64,000 bases of DNA from Entomortierella parvispora (Eukaryota; Mortierellomycota; Mortierellomycetes; Mortierellales; Mortierellaceae): assembly GCA_963573315.1 (NCBI GenBank), contig OY752148.1:1975263-2039262 (forward strand), in the 5' to 3' direction. The notes under the pieces were generated by a model. The model made no database searches. It worked only from the letters and a program-made list of their open reading frames with translations, and was not told where the DNA came from. The position numbers and the translations under genes were made by a program. Positions 21,819-33,710 of this stretch are shown piece by piece; positions within the stretch are counted from its first letter, which is position 1; the number at the start of each line of letters is the position of its first letter.

Positions 21819-23845
21819 AGAAAGAGCGTTGCGATTCTGTCCTTTTGTTCATTTGTTTCTTGTCGTCCATAGAGTCTCGCTCCATTTTGTATAGTTAAAA
21901 ATTTTCCCCAACGTGCCCATTCCCCATGGTCTCCTCTTGAGAATAAATCATTCACATAGAACATATCTTTATTGGTACCCAAAGAAACAACTTCCTTCAC
22001 CCTGCCCTCCTGAGGACCCTGAACCTCGGAATAAGACATCATGACTATGAAAAAAGGCCATCACAGTCTACGCGTCCTTATTCACCCAATACGCAATCAG
22101 CCTTGAACGCTATGAACGGCCTAAACGTTACTGTTAAAGAGACAGAGTTGGTCTTTTGTGACGGCGCGGATAGAGTATGATTCCGTATCTCTTTGACCCG
22201 ACTTTGTCTTTGCAATGGCTTCACTGTATCTAATAATATTCAGCTGAAACAGAATATCTTGACACCCTTTGTCTCATTAGACATAAAAAAGGACGTTCCC
22301 GATCATGTCCTGGTAGCAGGCAACTCTTTTATGGTGCTATCCACCTATTGAAGTGTGTCTTCTCAGTCAGTCTCGATTTGGTGTCTGATGCTATTCTCGA
22401 CTTCGACGTCTATGAAAACCCGGTCCGAGTTCGAGAAGGAATAAAGAGTGAATGAGTTCTACGAATATTAGTAACTGTTACTATGCTCGTCTACTGGATT
22501 CTTCATTCACTGTCTATACCTTCAAAGACATCAATCCACCTCGTCGTCAGTCTTCGGAAAGCATGAAGATCAAACGATGCAGAATGAGAGAAAAGAGAAA
22601 GGTGAAGAAACAATGAGTACGTAGGAAAGACTGTCAAGGACAAGGGCACTCAACTGCGCGGGGGGAAGAGATAAAACTTACTTGCAACTGAAGTACTGAG
22701 TACTGAATTACCTGATGCACGCGATGGTCTATTGACCTTAAGATCTTTTCAAGAAGACCTCGTGGTGAGTCGCGTGCAACTCTAAAAGGACGATCTGTTT
22801 CCCAAACGATGTTTTGTTGCAGCCCTTTCCTGCGACTGTCTAGCCTTGGGTCGCAGTCCCGTTTTCAAACTGTGAGGGATCCTTTAAAAGCTCTGCCAGG
22901 ACCCTCCAATAAGTGTTGTTGCGATTAATCAGACTTCATGTAACCCCACAACGATGTATCCTACGGATCGGATCTGTGGGTGAAGGCAGACTTCGGTAAG
23001 ACGGCCTTAGCAATGGAAAAGCAGGTGTTTTTTTGTCTCCTCTCCACTCATCAGGCGTCTTTTAGAGGACCATTGTTAAAAGAGTAAGATAAAAGTAGAA
23101 AGCCAAGATGTCAGCGTTCGAAAAGGAATACTCTGTAATATTGCAATCAGTGATCGTAAGCAAACGCACCATCTTGTTTTAAAGTCGAAGTGCGCGGTAG
23201 ATCTCCATAAGAGCAAAGAAAGGGTTAGAATCGTAGTGTCTATCGAGACAGACTTCTATATAAACTGCGGCACAGCGCTGTAAACCAATATGAAGCAGAA
23301 AAGAGGGCTGACAAATAAAGGAAATACCAGGAATTGTAGAGCCGCGTTGAGAGTCTGAAAGGGTGATGCAACGGCAATGGTTGTGGAATGAGGATCGAAT
23401 GAGAATGGAAAGAGGGATCTCTCATTCGAACCTTTTCAGCGCGACAGTTTCGTGGTGCATAGGCCGCCTTGACTGCAGAAAGCAGAACTGAAGGTTCACC
23501 AGGTGCCATCCTCCCATCATTTCTCGCTGCACGTGCGCACCCTTTTTTTGTGCGAATATCCACCTATCCCCGGTCCATGCTCGCTGCTCTCTGGCGTCCC
23601 TTTTTTTGCTTTTTTGTCGTCCAGCTACTCTGCGAGCCAGGAGGAATGATGTTCGTTAGTCGGAAGTCTTGCAACAACCAAAACTGGAATGGACCGATCT
23701 TGAAAAAACTAACCAAGGACCGAGCTTGTGGTCGACTAGATGATTGCACAATAAGAAAAAAAAAGATCCGAGTCTTTTTTCTAGTTGATATTGGAACGCG
23801 GGTCAGCCATGGGAAGAAGAATGGGCGGGGGTTCTTGTCGACGGG
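21819..23845. other. Approximately 2 kb gene-poor region
   Basis: The pyruvate kinase 3' UTR (GAGAATAAATC at about 21938) is followed by A/T-rich DNA with frequent stops on both strands. The only structured part is a minus-strand copy of a dispersed repeat at about 23227-23480. No tRNA or other RNA gene is evident by eye. Confidence 0.45.
23227..23480 (-). repeat. Dispersed repeat, copy 1
   Basis: Read on the minus strand, this segment resembles plus-strand DNA at 43470-43770. Shared landmarks in the same order are ACGAAACTGTCGCG, CTCATTCGATCCTCATTCC, CCATTGCCGTTGCATCAC, a CCTGGTATT block and GGTTTACAGCGCTGTG. A third partial copy lies at 42115-42330. The nature of the unit (solo LTR, MITE or conserved gene-flank segment) is unknown. 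Confidence 0.6.
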
Positions 23846-23852
23846 TATAAAG
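23846..23852 (+). promoter_or_regulatory. TATA box of the secreted repeat protein gene
   Basis: GGGTATAAAGAG lies about 92-98 nt upstream of the ATG at 23944. Confidence 0.6.
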
Positions 23853-23943
23853 AGTTCTCGCTTATCCACTATCCCCCTGTTCACCTTACCTTCCCCTTTC
23901 GACATTCCTTTTTTGTTATTACGCCGTTGCGACAATTCAGATA

Positions 23944-25043
23944 ATGAGGCTCCACATCATCCTTCTCTCTAGCGTCGCCCTCGCTCTCTTGGTGCAAGCT
24001 GAGGAAAATCCTACAGGCGCCACGAACATTCAGACGTTTGAATCGCCCAAAGAAATCCCAGTGGGCAAAGGCATCGTCTATACCAAGACCAGCTTCTTCA
24101 AAAACCAACGAAACCAACGAAACGAACAAGAGGACAACAGCACCCCTTCTTCCTCCAACGAAGAAAAAAAGGAAGGTGGAAAGAGTAGGTCGATCGCCGA
24201 TGCTGGTCGAGAGACCCTCAAATCCGCTTCCGACTTTGCAACCAATTTGTTAGGCATCGATTTGGGTATTAATATCGGAGGGGATAAAAAGAAGAAAAAG
24301 GATACCACCCCCGACAAAGACGCCCCTGGTTACGCGTGGTATAACACACCACTTTACGGAGATGATGGCTATGTCCCCCGGCCAGTTCCTTTTGACTGCG
24401 ACAACCTTCCGTTCAGGGATCAAATGGTAAACAACTCGAGCCTTTTCTATGACTGTTCATGTGAGGAAAACGACGACAAGCGAACGCAAGCCAGTAACCT
24501 ACGTTTCACCTCATGTCTCTCTTGGTGCTTAGATCTGGGATCAGCAAGGGAATGCAGGCGCTCACAGTGGTACAGACAGCACCGGCGGCAACAATAAACA
24601 AGACGCCTCTGTCCCAGCCGAGCCTTCGACCAAGGAAGACGACACCAAGAGCTTGGCCGACAACAAAAATGTGGATGCCTCCGTTGCTCCTGAAGACAAG
24701 AAGGAGAACACCCCCATCGTTCCTGACGACAAGAAGGTCGACACCCCTGTGCCTGAAGATAAGAAGATCGATACTCCCATTGTTCCAGAAGAAAAGAAAG
24801 AGGATACGCCCATTGTCCCTGAAGAAAAGAAGGAGGATACGCCCATTGTCCCTGACGACAAGAAGGACGACAAGACGATCACAGAGGACCAGAAGGACAC
24901 TACTGTCACTCTCCAAGACGGCCAAACAGTCGATGCCAGCGAAGCCAACAGGGAAGAGACCGTCGACGTGTCCAAGGGCGACGCGGACAAGGAGTCCAAA
25001 GATGCCATCTGCATCTTGGGTATTTGCATTGGTGGTAAGCACG

Positions 25044-25075
<32 letters not shown>

Positions 25076-25195
25076 AAGTCTGGCAAGTCTCATCCAATCG
25101 CGCACAAACAAAAGAAGTTCCTTCGTCAATTCCGTGGAAAGAGCCTCCTTCTTGATCCCTCTACTGGATGCCCCATTGCTGGCAGTTACAGCTAA
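23944..25195 (+). CDS. Secreted acidic repeat protein
   Basis: I do not recognise a family. Exons 23944-24426 and 24533-25195 (phase 0) encode 381 aa. A signal peptide of about 19 residues (MRLHIILLSSVALALLVQA) predicts secretion. A Ser/Asn/Lys-rich N-terminal part follows, then KSASDFATNLLGIDLGINI and a Tyr/Pro/Asp segment. The middle holds about six tandem 10-11-residue units of the form KKEDTPIVPEE. Then come CILGICIGG, a run of 11 Asp, and a basic C terminus ending PSTGCPIAGSYS. The intron removes an in-frame stop-containing stretch, and the join reads NLPFRDQM-IWDQQG. The protein is mostly disordered and very charged. It could be a wall or extracellular polymer component or an effector-like protein. 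Nothing enzymatic is visible. Confidence 0.8.
24695..24880 (+). repeat. In-frame tandem repeat in the secreted protein
   Basis: About six 30-33 bp units encode PEDKKENTPIV, PDDKKVDTPV, PEDKKIDTPIV, PEEKKEDTPIV (twice) and PDDKKDDKTI. The two PEEKKEDTPIV units are nearly identical in DNA, which points to recent unit duplication. Confidence 0.85.
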
Positions 25196-25367
25196 ATCTT
25201 TTTTGATCATTCCACAATTACAAAATTACAAACAGATACCCTTCGTTTCGTTTCTACAATGAAAATGCTCGGAGTGCGTTTTTATGAAAAGTAATATGTA
25301 ACGTAAATGAATGCTGTGAGGAGTACAAAAAGATGGGGGATGGTAATAGGACAAGGTGCGACGACGT

Positions 25368-28300
25368 CTACTTGAATGGCGCCGTAAGAGGGTCGATAAT
25401 CTTGCCCAACTTGGTTGTGATCCTTGGCAAAGTCATCTTCTGGAAGGTAGCGTTGGTGTTCCATTCCTTTCCGACCGGTGCCCTCAGACTGGCCTCGTAC
25501 TGAGCCCAAGTCTTGAAGGGGTGAGGAATCTGAGTAACAGAGTAGGCAGCCGCCTTCTTGTCACGCTTCTCGTTGATGATAACATGTGCCAACTTGGCAT
25601 CCTTGCGCTTGTTGATCTCCACACCGTCACCAGGCTGTGCCTTCTTTACAACAACATTCTTCTTTTTCTTGGCTCCCTTTCCTCCCCATGAGCCCTGTTC
25701 GAGAAAAAAAATTGAAATAGCAAATTGATTAGAAGACGGCCAAGATATTCGTGCGGACATTGATGCATTATAATGAAGATTTTTGCTTACCCATCCAGGA
25801 AGAGTCATGTCAACGTCCTTGGGACGCTCAGCCTCGGCCACTTCCATCTTCTCCTTCTCAAATTCGGAAACCACATTATCATTGGCGAAAGCGCGTGCAA
25901 CCAATTCGCGCTGGGAAAGGCCAGCGGCGGTCTTGGCGTGAGCCATCACTGGCTCTGGCTCGGAATCATCAGAGTCATCGTCATTGCCGTGGTCTTCTGT
26001 TGATTCCGTTGCTCCCGAGGATTCTTTTGAAGCGGCCTTGGTCTTCTTGGCCGACGGTACTGGTGCTGCGGCCTCGGTCTTGTTAAGTCCGCGCTCCAAT
26101 TGGCTGTCCTTGCTCAAAGTCAAGAACGAGCTGGTATCAATCTGGACATCATCATCCTCTGCAGCCTGGCCGGCCTTTTGCTTCTTGATCTTGGCTTGCA
26201 ACTTCTCGACCTTGTTGCTGTCCTTGCCAATGTCCTTTTCGCCCTTGCGTGCAATCTTGCCCTGACCATGCTTGTCAGACTTCAACCAAGGGTTGGAGGT
26301 GCCATCATCAGAGTCATTATCCTGCTGTGTTGAAGGCTTGCCTCCTGCAATTTTGACACTGACGGGTCCAGCGACCTTGGTAGTGTGGCCTCCAGAAAGG
26401 GCAACCTTGTTGATCTGCCCGCCGCTGTTCATCTTGACTGCCTTGTCAGATCCCTTTGTTTCAATGAGGGTAGAGTCCGCCGAGGCGTTGCCAAAGACCA
26501 TTCTGCCGCCAGAGCCGATGACAGTTCCAGCCTCGGCAGCGGCCGTCTTCTTGCCCTTCTTGCTTCCCTTGGATACTGATTGCCACTCGTCTTCGCTGGA
26601 TTGCGCCATCATCTCTGCTTCCTCCATCATCTCCTTGCGGAATTCTTCTGCGGCAGCCTGTGCCTGCATCTTGCTCCGCTTGGCAGCATCCTGCATGAAC
26701 TTCATGGCGAAAACACCCTTGCCAACCTTGGCCTCCATAGCGGCATCCTCAGCCTTGGAAAGTTGTGCTTCGACCTGAGCCAGCTCATCGAACGCGCGCG
26801 CCTTGACTCCCTCAATGTCATCATCATCCAAATCACTGTACTCGCTCTCTCCTCCAGACTGCTCCTCATCAGAGTTGACATCCTGGATCTTACGACGAAG
26901 GCGGTCTCCACGCTCAATCTGCTCCGTGATGGCCTGGCGAGATTCGGGGTCAAAGTTGCCGTGCTTGAGTTGATCCTTGGCCCACTTGCCTGTGTTCTTG
27001 TGCTTAAGAGTCATACGTTCCTGAGCACGCTGCATCTCGGCATTCATACGCTCCTCGTGAGCCTGTTCGGGGTCCAATTCTCTCATCTCCTCGGCAGTGA
27101 GTGCGTTGCGTTCGCGCTCCTTTTTCTTGATCTTGCGGTACAACTTGGACTTGATCTTGGAAACACGCTTGGCGCGGATCTCGTCCCTGAACATCAAGTC
27201 GCGCATCATACGGAGCTCCTGACGACGCTTCTCCACTTCCTCGGTCGTCATTTTGTTCAAGGCCAATTCCTCAAACTCCATGAGCTTTCTCTCCTGCATG
27301 CCCCCCTCGACCAAAACACTCTCGACCTCCTTCTCCAGCTGTGTCGTGACGTCGAATCGGCTGGCAAGCGAAGCACTGGAGGTACCCTCGGCGGGCGCGA
27401 CATTCATGGGGAAGGCAAGATGCTCAGCCTGACGGTTCTGCTGGACAATAGGCAACCACTTGGTGACCTCCTTCTTGGCCTCATCGTAGGCGGCCTGACG
27501 GTTCAAACGATCCTGAACAATCTTTGGCAGAGGAGCCGACAAGGTCTCAACAGTCTTTCCCTTCTTGTTGCCACTCTCCAATGCCTGAACGTTCTTCTTC
27601 AAGGAGCCGAATCCAGCTTCATCCTGGACAGAGCTGACAAGGTCAAAGATATCGAGCTTCTTCTTCGTCGAGCCAGTCAAGGAGTGGGCGGCAGAGGAAC
27701 GGTGAGCCTGGAGGTTGTATTCCGACTCATCATAGGCCTCGGTTCTCTCACGAAGGTTCTTGCGAGCCTTCTTGGATCCAGCATCGGCGCTGTCATTCTG
27801 CTTGCGCTTCTTGACAGTGGTCTCCAAAGAGTCGATAAAGCTGGTCAAGTTGGATCCCTTGCTCTCATCCTCCTCCTCATCTTCATCCTCATCTTCATCG
27901 GCTTCCATGTCCTCGTCCTCGTCCTCGTCCTCGTCTTCATCCTCCTCCTCTTCTTCATCATCGTCGCCGCCAAACTTGAAGTCCTCGCCCTCGCTGTCAG
28001 TGTCGTTGAAGCCGGGGACCTTGGCCTTCTTTGGCAGGGCGACCTCCTCTTCTTCAGGCTGGTTCAACATGTCTGAAATGTCCATGTATTCTGCGCCCTC
28101 TTCTTCCTCAGACTCTTCCTCGGACTCTTCGCTTTCCTCTGCCATCAAATCGTCGTCCGAGTTTGCCTTCTTGCCCTTTCCCTAATGCGTTATCAATCGA
28201 ACAGATATTAGTCGTCCATTTGTTTTTCCTTATTCATATCCACGCAAAAACTACCTGTAAAAACTTTTTTCTTTTTACCTTGCCCTCGGCAGCCTTCTTT

Positions 28301-28689
28301 TGCTGCTTCTTCTTGTTCTTTCCAGCATCCTTGGATCCATAGAATTGAAAATTTTCATACTTTTCCTCGTCTTCCTCATCAAAGGCCTCATCGGAATCAA
28401 TCTCCTCATCGTCCTCATCCTCGATCTCATCCACGTTGTATTCATAGTTTTCGACCTCATCCAGGTATTGTTTACGACGACGTGCCGATTTGGACTCGTC
28501 TTCATCCTCGATATCATAGACGTTGGCCAGAGACTTGACGTTTTGGTTGGATTTGGGACCGGCAGCGGCAGCGGCGGCGCCGCGGGCCTTTCTGCTGTGG
28601 TTGTTGGCTTGTGTGGAGCGGGAGTTGTTGGCGCCCTTGCTTCCGCCTCGGCTTCCACCTCCGGTACCCCTACTACGTCCTGGGGCCAT
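25368..28689 (-). CDS. UTP14: U3 snoRNA-associated protein Utp14
   Basis: Component of the small-subunit processome in the nucleolus. It binds U3/pre-rRNA and stimulates the helicase Dhr1 in yeast. Exons 28689-28279, 28181-25791 and 25694-25368 give 1042 aa with phase 0 joins. The N terminus is Gly/Arg rich, followed by several long Asp/Glu tracts. The Utp14 core runs from DIFDLVSSVQDEAGF through KLMEFEELALNKMTTEEVEK and FRDEIRAKRVSKIKSKLYRK to MTLKHKNTGKWAK. The C-terminal signature LPGWGSWGG is split exactly by intron 2 (residues 931-939). The end motif PHPFKTWAQYEASLRAPVGK is typical. The family's length is about 770-900 aa, so this copy is enlarged mainly by acidic inserts. It is convergent with the secreted repeat protein, with only 172 bp between stop codons. 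Confidence 0.95.
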
Positions 28690-29070
28690 TTGTTTTGAAA
28701 GAGTGGGGGATAAAAGATGTGTCGGAAGGGAGAGTTACTTGATGGATGAGAATGAAGGGGTGAATGTCTGTCCGTCTATCCTGCGGGAGACTGTGGAGAG
28801 ACAGTGTGGTGAGTAAAAGTGAGAGAGATGGGAAAGAGAACAAAGGGATGGATGCAATGGGTGTTTGAAAAGAGGAGCTCTCAGTTCAATGCAAAAGGCA
28901 TGCAGACACTGACAGGCACACAAAAAAAAAAAAAAAAAAAGTGACTGCTGCCAGCAAACAGTAAACAATTCTCAGATCGTTAAATCCTTGCTGTGTTCCT
29001 TATTTCCAGTCCAGGTATTCTTTTGGTAGGTAGGTATACATGGGTTTATTGAAGCAATCTAAGGAAAACT
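28690..29070. other. Intergenic between UTP14 and MDM34
   Basis: Upstream flank of UTP14 and 3' flank of MDM34, both on the minus strand. It contains a run of about 19 A at 28922-28940. No coding content is seen. Confidence 0.5.
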
Positions 29071-31521
29071 CTACAAGGATGTGTCCAGTTCAAACCATCC
29101 AGACTGCGAGTTGTTGAAAGGCTTGCCTGTCTTGTAAAGTGACGGTGGCTCTAATGGTTGTTGTTCCTGGGAGGTCGTCATCAGCTTTTGAGATCCTTTC
29201 TTGTCGCCGTCCTTACTCAGCACACCTAATCCAATCCCCACAGAGCTTACGCGCCTTGAACTTAGGATGGATGAATTGCGCTTGTCTCGTTTAAGAGGCG
29301 CTGGCGGAGGTAAACGAAGAGACGGTTGACTGTATCGCTGTGTGCTGCTAAACGTCCTGGCGGTGGGCATGGTAGGCGTTTTAAGAGTTTGGCCATGGTT
29401 TTGAACAGGAGTATTCGAGGACGCTGACGAGGAAGATGAGGATGAGGTCGATGGGGAAGTGCGAGCCTTGCCACTCAGTTTCATGGAAGCCATTTCACGG
29501 TTCAGTGCAGCCTCTGGCGATAAGGATGAAATCGACGAGACAGATCGCGTTTCTATGCTGGAGCGATCATCTGCGAGAGTCTTTGATCCTGACCACGATT
29601 GTGCATCGACACCAGTCGAGAATCCTCCTGGCATAGACATTGTGGCATTGTTGTACGGGCGAGGACTATTTTGTCTGGAAGACCGACGATGACTGAGTTG
29701 GGGGCGAGAGTCAGGTGCCATTTCGGCAGCCGTTGGCATTTCTGGCAAAAAACCGGGCGGAGCAGACAATTTGGACTTTGATATTGATTCTGCAAACTCG
29801 CCTCGGTGCAGATCCGCGGATGGACGCCCAAACTTTTCCACATATATATACTCGTTTTCCGATAGAGCCTCATCCACATCGTTGTACTCGTCTGATTCCT
29901 GGTCGCTCAATTGCCTAGGTCCACTGCCTCCCCCCATTTGCATTGCGTAGCGTCGAATGCCGACGCGGCCTTGTAAACGACGGTGAGATATCCGAGGAGA
30001 GCTCTGACCGCCATATTCGTGTCGGAGTTGGGGTTGATGGTGTGGTTGTCCAGGTTTGCGGTGTAAATTATCGAGTGCGTCCTTGGAAAGGCCAATTCCT
30101 GTGGCACTGCCGCTACGACTGACAGGTGAATGAGATCCATAATTTGAGCCGTTGGCATAGTACTGAACCGAGACAGGTCTCTTTGGTGGCACTGAACGAA
30201 ACGCAAAGTGATCCAAGTTCTGAGCATAGGGTGAGATGGTCTGGTTGCTGTGAATCAAATTTGCAAACTGATTGGCAAGATGAGTGGATTCCGCGATGCC
30301 AAGAGAAGACAATCCGTCCAATGTTGACGCTGCAGCTGCAGAGTTGCCATGGCGGTCAGAAGAGTGAGAAGGTCTCCGAGTAGAGTTGCGGGAGGACAGT
30401 CGATTCGCAGCTGGGCTATTGGAGGGGTGATCTAGTGATTCTTGCAGTAAATCACGATGCGCATCTCCAGTGTACTCCGTATGAGGGTCTCTGGGCCCAG
30501 ATCCTGGTGACTCTGATCGAACAGTAGCAGAGGCTGGTTTCCGGTAAGCGGCATTCATGCGATCGTCATCGTAGTGAGGTCCTGCACTCATGTCTGGTTC
30601 AGAACTTGTTCTTCCTGGCGTCTTTTTCGCCTTTGGGAGCATAGAGGACCGCCGAGAGGGATTTTGAGATACCATCGGTGTTCCAAGTCCTCCATCGTAA
30701 ATTCCGGGACGTCCATGTAGGTCATCCTGAGACTGTTGCCGCGACACTTCTTCGGGCTTCTTTGTGAATTGTTGAGAGAGATTATGGATTGCCGTGGGCA
30801 AATCTTCTTGAAAAAGATTCCTGAGCTGCTTTTCGATTTCAGACTGCAAGAACCGTTGGATGGGAGTGATGCTGTCAAAGGTTGAGCTGACAAGAACGGA
30901 TTCCAGTGGATCGTTCTTGAAAACGAGGGTGATTCCTTTGATTTGATCCACGACCAGGACAATGATACCACGCAGTTTAAAGTCGCTAATCCTGAGAAGC
31001 ATGGGCACAACGAGCGGTTGATCCGCGGCCAAAATTCCACGCCGGGTATAAGAAGGATTATCGGTTTTTTTCACATTCATTGGATTTGCCTATTTCATTG
31101 AAAACACTGTAGCCATTAGCAGAGAGACTCAGAAATGGGCATCCTCCAAGCTGAACAGTCAAGCGAACCCACCTGGACTTTTGTCTGCAGCACGATATGA
31201 GCATCACCGTTGTAGGTCAGTTTAAAAATGCCTCGGAAGCGCTCCATCGACAGTTCGCCCATCTCGAGCATTTCGAGGTCCGGTGGCTATCGGTCATGGT
31301 GGGGTGAAGGTCTGTTAGATGGGCTGGACTAGATAATGAATCATCTTTGAGGAAGAGGAGACAAGGACGCTCACCAGAGTTCCCATGTCTAGTTCCTTGA
31401 CGGTGATGTGGTCAACAATGACGGCTGGCTTGTTGCCTTTGTTGAGGGCATTGGTAAGCATGGTCTTCGCCTCCTGAATGAATTCTTCAGAGAAGTAGGG
31501 CCATTGGAATCGGAATGCCAT
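29071..31521 (-). CDS. MDM34: ERMES subunit Mdm34 (ER-mitochondria encounter structure)
   Basis: Mdm34 is the outer-mitochondrial-membrane-associated SMP-domain subunit of ERMES, which tethers ER and mitochondria and moves phospholipids. Exons 31521-31375, 31286-31173 and 31089-29071 give 759 aa. The first 190 or so residues form the SMP domain. MAFRFQWPYFSEEFIQEAKT, ITVKELDMGTLPPDLEMLEM and RFRGIFKLTYNGDAHIVLQ follow in order, then ANPMNVKKTDNPSY at the third exon. RISDFKLRGIIVLVVDQIKG, KNDPLESVLVSSTFDSI and a C-terminal helix of the domain come next. The remaining 570 or so residues are Ser/Pro-rich and disordered, longer than in yeast (459 aa). The ATG lies 430 bp from the divergent FKBP12 ATG. 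Confidence 0.94.
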
Positions 31522-31951
31522 GATGCAAGAAGAGGGGTGGGGTAGGATTAATCGACAAGGTGGTTCGTGCACGAGACCAGAATGGAGGCCGACAGCCAGG
31601 CAAGTCTGGCGGGAAGAGGATGGAGATCTGCCTAGGGTAGTGGAATTGCGCCTTGTGAATGGATTGATGGAGGGACAGGAGGCTTGAGGATTGGACGAAG
31701 AGAAGGAGAAAGGAGTGGAGGTGAAGAAGAAGAAGAAGCAAGAAGAAAAAAAAGATCCCCCTTCACCCCCTTCTTTGCACGCGCATCTCTCCTCTGTGCG
31801 TCTTTGCCTTTTTGAGACGGACGGACCGGAGACGGTGACCGGAGGTGATTTCGATTGTTGCGGATCGGGATTCATTCATTATTGTTGTGTCTGCTCATTC
31901 TTGTTCTTTCTTCTCCTCATCACTCGACCCCACTCTTGCTGCTTTCTTCAA
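31522..31951. promoter_or_regulatory. Shared divergent promoter MDM34 / FKBP12
   Basis: A 430-bp stretch separates the two start codons. It is purine-rich on the plus strand near 31690-31760 and CT-rich just before the FKBP12 ATG. No clear TATA box for either gene is seen, as is usual for housekeeping promoters. Confidence 0.5.
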
Positions 31952-32651
31952 ATGGGCGTAACAAAGACCACCATCACCCCCGGAGACGGAATCAACTTCC
32001 CAAAGCCAGGCCAGACCGTGGTCATTCACTGTGCGTCAACTGGACACCTTGCATGCTGATCTCTCCTCCTGCGACTGCTGCTCTGACCTCTTGTCTTCTT
32101 CTCCCCTTCCTCACTCCTGTCTATTATGGATCCATCTTTGTGATCAGACGTCGGAACTGTAAGTCCGCGGCTCTTTCCTCGGGTTGCCTTTTGTCCCCCG
32201 GCTCTTTTGGCCGTCTTTCCACCCCACACGTGAAAAACGCGCGGTTGTTGACATTCCTTCTTAACTATCCATCTTTACGAAAAACCGTAACCAGCTCGAG
32301 AACGGCCGCAAATTTGATTCCTCCAGAGATCGCGGAACTCCCTTCCAGACCCAGATCGGTGTTGGCCGTGTTATCAAGGGGTGGGAGAAAGGTACTACAA
32401 ACGTGCCGGAATACTGATGTTCTCGCAACGGAGCAATGGAGCGACAGAGCTCGCTCAATTGATCCAGCAAGTTGACCATCTCGTAATTTTTTGCTCTTGT
32501 TTTCACAGGTGTGCCATTGATGTCTGTGGGCGAGAGAGCCATCTTGAACATCACCTATGACTTTGGCTATGGTGCACGGGGCATGCCTCCAATGATTCCT
32601 GGACTGTCCAACCTTATCTTTGACGTCGAGCTCCTTGAGATTCACGACTAG
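31952..32651 (+). CDS. FKBP12-type peptidyl-prolyl isomerase
   Basis: Small cytosolic prolyl cis-trans isomerase, receptor for FK506 and rapamycin. It is usually named FPR1 or FKBP12, but I leave the symbol open because paralogues are common. Exons 31952-32030, 32148-32158, 32295-32391 and 32509-32651 give 109 aa, the family length. Exon 2 is only 11 nt and encodes the core of YVGT, including the ligand-pocket Tyr27 (Tyr26 in human FKBP12). Other pocket residues are visible: FDSS (Phe/Asp), the [12 protein letters not shown] segment (Val-Ile and Trp), Tyr of FGYGARG, and the terminal FDVELLEI. Phases across all four exons close only if the micro-exon is included, and the known family sequence demands it. 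The 80s loop reads [15 protein letters not shown], more divergent than the core. Confidence 0.95.
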
Positions 32652-33505
32652 CGAGCAAGGAAGTGGAGGATAGCTTCGTCGTTGTCGGCGACGAACGTGG
32701 AATCCAACTGCTTACACTAGCAAGTACAACACAACATAGAAAATCAAGCTGGCGTCAGCACAAATGGGCGGGCTACTCGCTTGCGCAGTAGAAAGGATCA
32801 AAAAGGGTCCAGAGAAGTAAAGAATATCAAGAATATCATAACAGAGCCATTTTGCTCTGCTGCACCTGGTCCGTGTGTTTCGCGCCCTGCCGCCTAGCCC
32901 TTTTCCTCTTCTCTAACTGTCCCGAAATTGCGGCCGGAACCCGCACATCGAGGCCGAAGCAAGCCTAATTTCCTTTTTTTTCCCGAGGAGTCGTCGGCTC
33001 TGGGTTGCTGGCAGTCGCTAGACCTCCAGATCGGACTGCATGTTCTCATGTCCCCCAACCCTTCCATGCTCCTTCTTCATCCCCTTCCCCTTTCCAAGTT
33101 CCCTTCTTCCTTTGGCAACTCAACGATCTTTGGACACGAGCCCCTACATTTGTGTCAGGATTCGGGTAGAATTGAACACAGAATTGAGGGAGGGAAGGGA
33201 CAAGGGGTCGTGTTGCCTGCATCTTGCGCCTTTCCCTTCCGTCGTCACCACGGATGGACCAATTGGCCAGTGTGTTCTGTTTGGTCCGGTTACCTTTTCG
33301 TTGCGGTCTGATTCCTCCTTACTGCTGGTGTTTTGAGTCTGAACGACAATCTGCACACCAAAAAGTCACCCTTGTGGCACCAACAACTGTTGTGTTCGGG
33401 TTGCTCTGACAACCGTGCGGAGAAACTGGCGCGCGGCGCATGCTGTCCAAGAGTTGTTCAATGGGGGGATCCATCAGGGATGCTCGAGTTCTATGGGATG
33501 CAAAA
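32652..33505. other. Intergenic between FKBP12 and FYVE genes
   Basis: No recognisable coding content. It contains the FKBP12 3' flank and the upstream DNA of the FYVE gene. Confidence 0.45.
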
Positions 33506-33512
33506 TATAAAG
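33506..33512 (+). promoter_or_regulatory. TATA box of the FYVE protein gene
   Basis: AATATAAAGG lies 199-205 nt upstream of Met33711 and is followed by a T-rich then CT-rich leader. It makes the in-frame upstream ATG at 33333 untenable. Confidence 0.55.
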
Positions 33513-33710
33513 GTGGCCTCAAGAGCTCTTTTTTTTATTTTTTTTTATTTTTTTTTCTTTCTTTCTGCCATTCATTCCTCCCATTCCTCGCATTCACTCA
33601 TCGGTTGTTCCTTAATCTCTTTGTCTCTCTCTCTCTTACTTCTCCGACTGCTTCTCTCCCAGGTCTGCTTTTCAACTCTTTGCCCATCCCAGTGTTCTCG
33701 AATACGCCCC

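Noticed and set aside
25040-25078. Asp-run followed by Lys as a processing site
   Set aside because: DDDDK resembles an enteropeptidase site, but no such fungal processing is known to me. The run is better explained as a GAC repeat.
33333-33710. N-terminal extension of the FYVE frame
   Set aside because: A TATA box at 33506-33512 lies inside it, so transcription should start downstream. The encoded sequence is T-rich and hydrophobic by composition.
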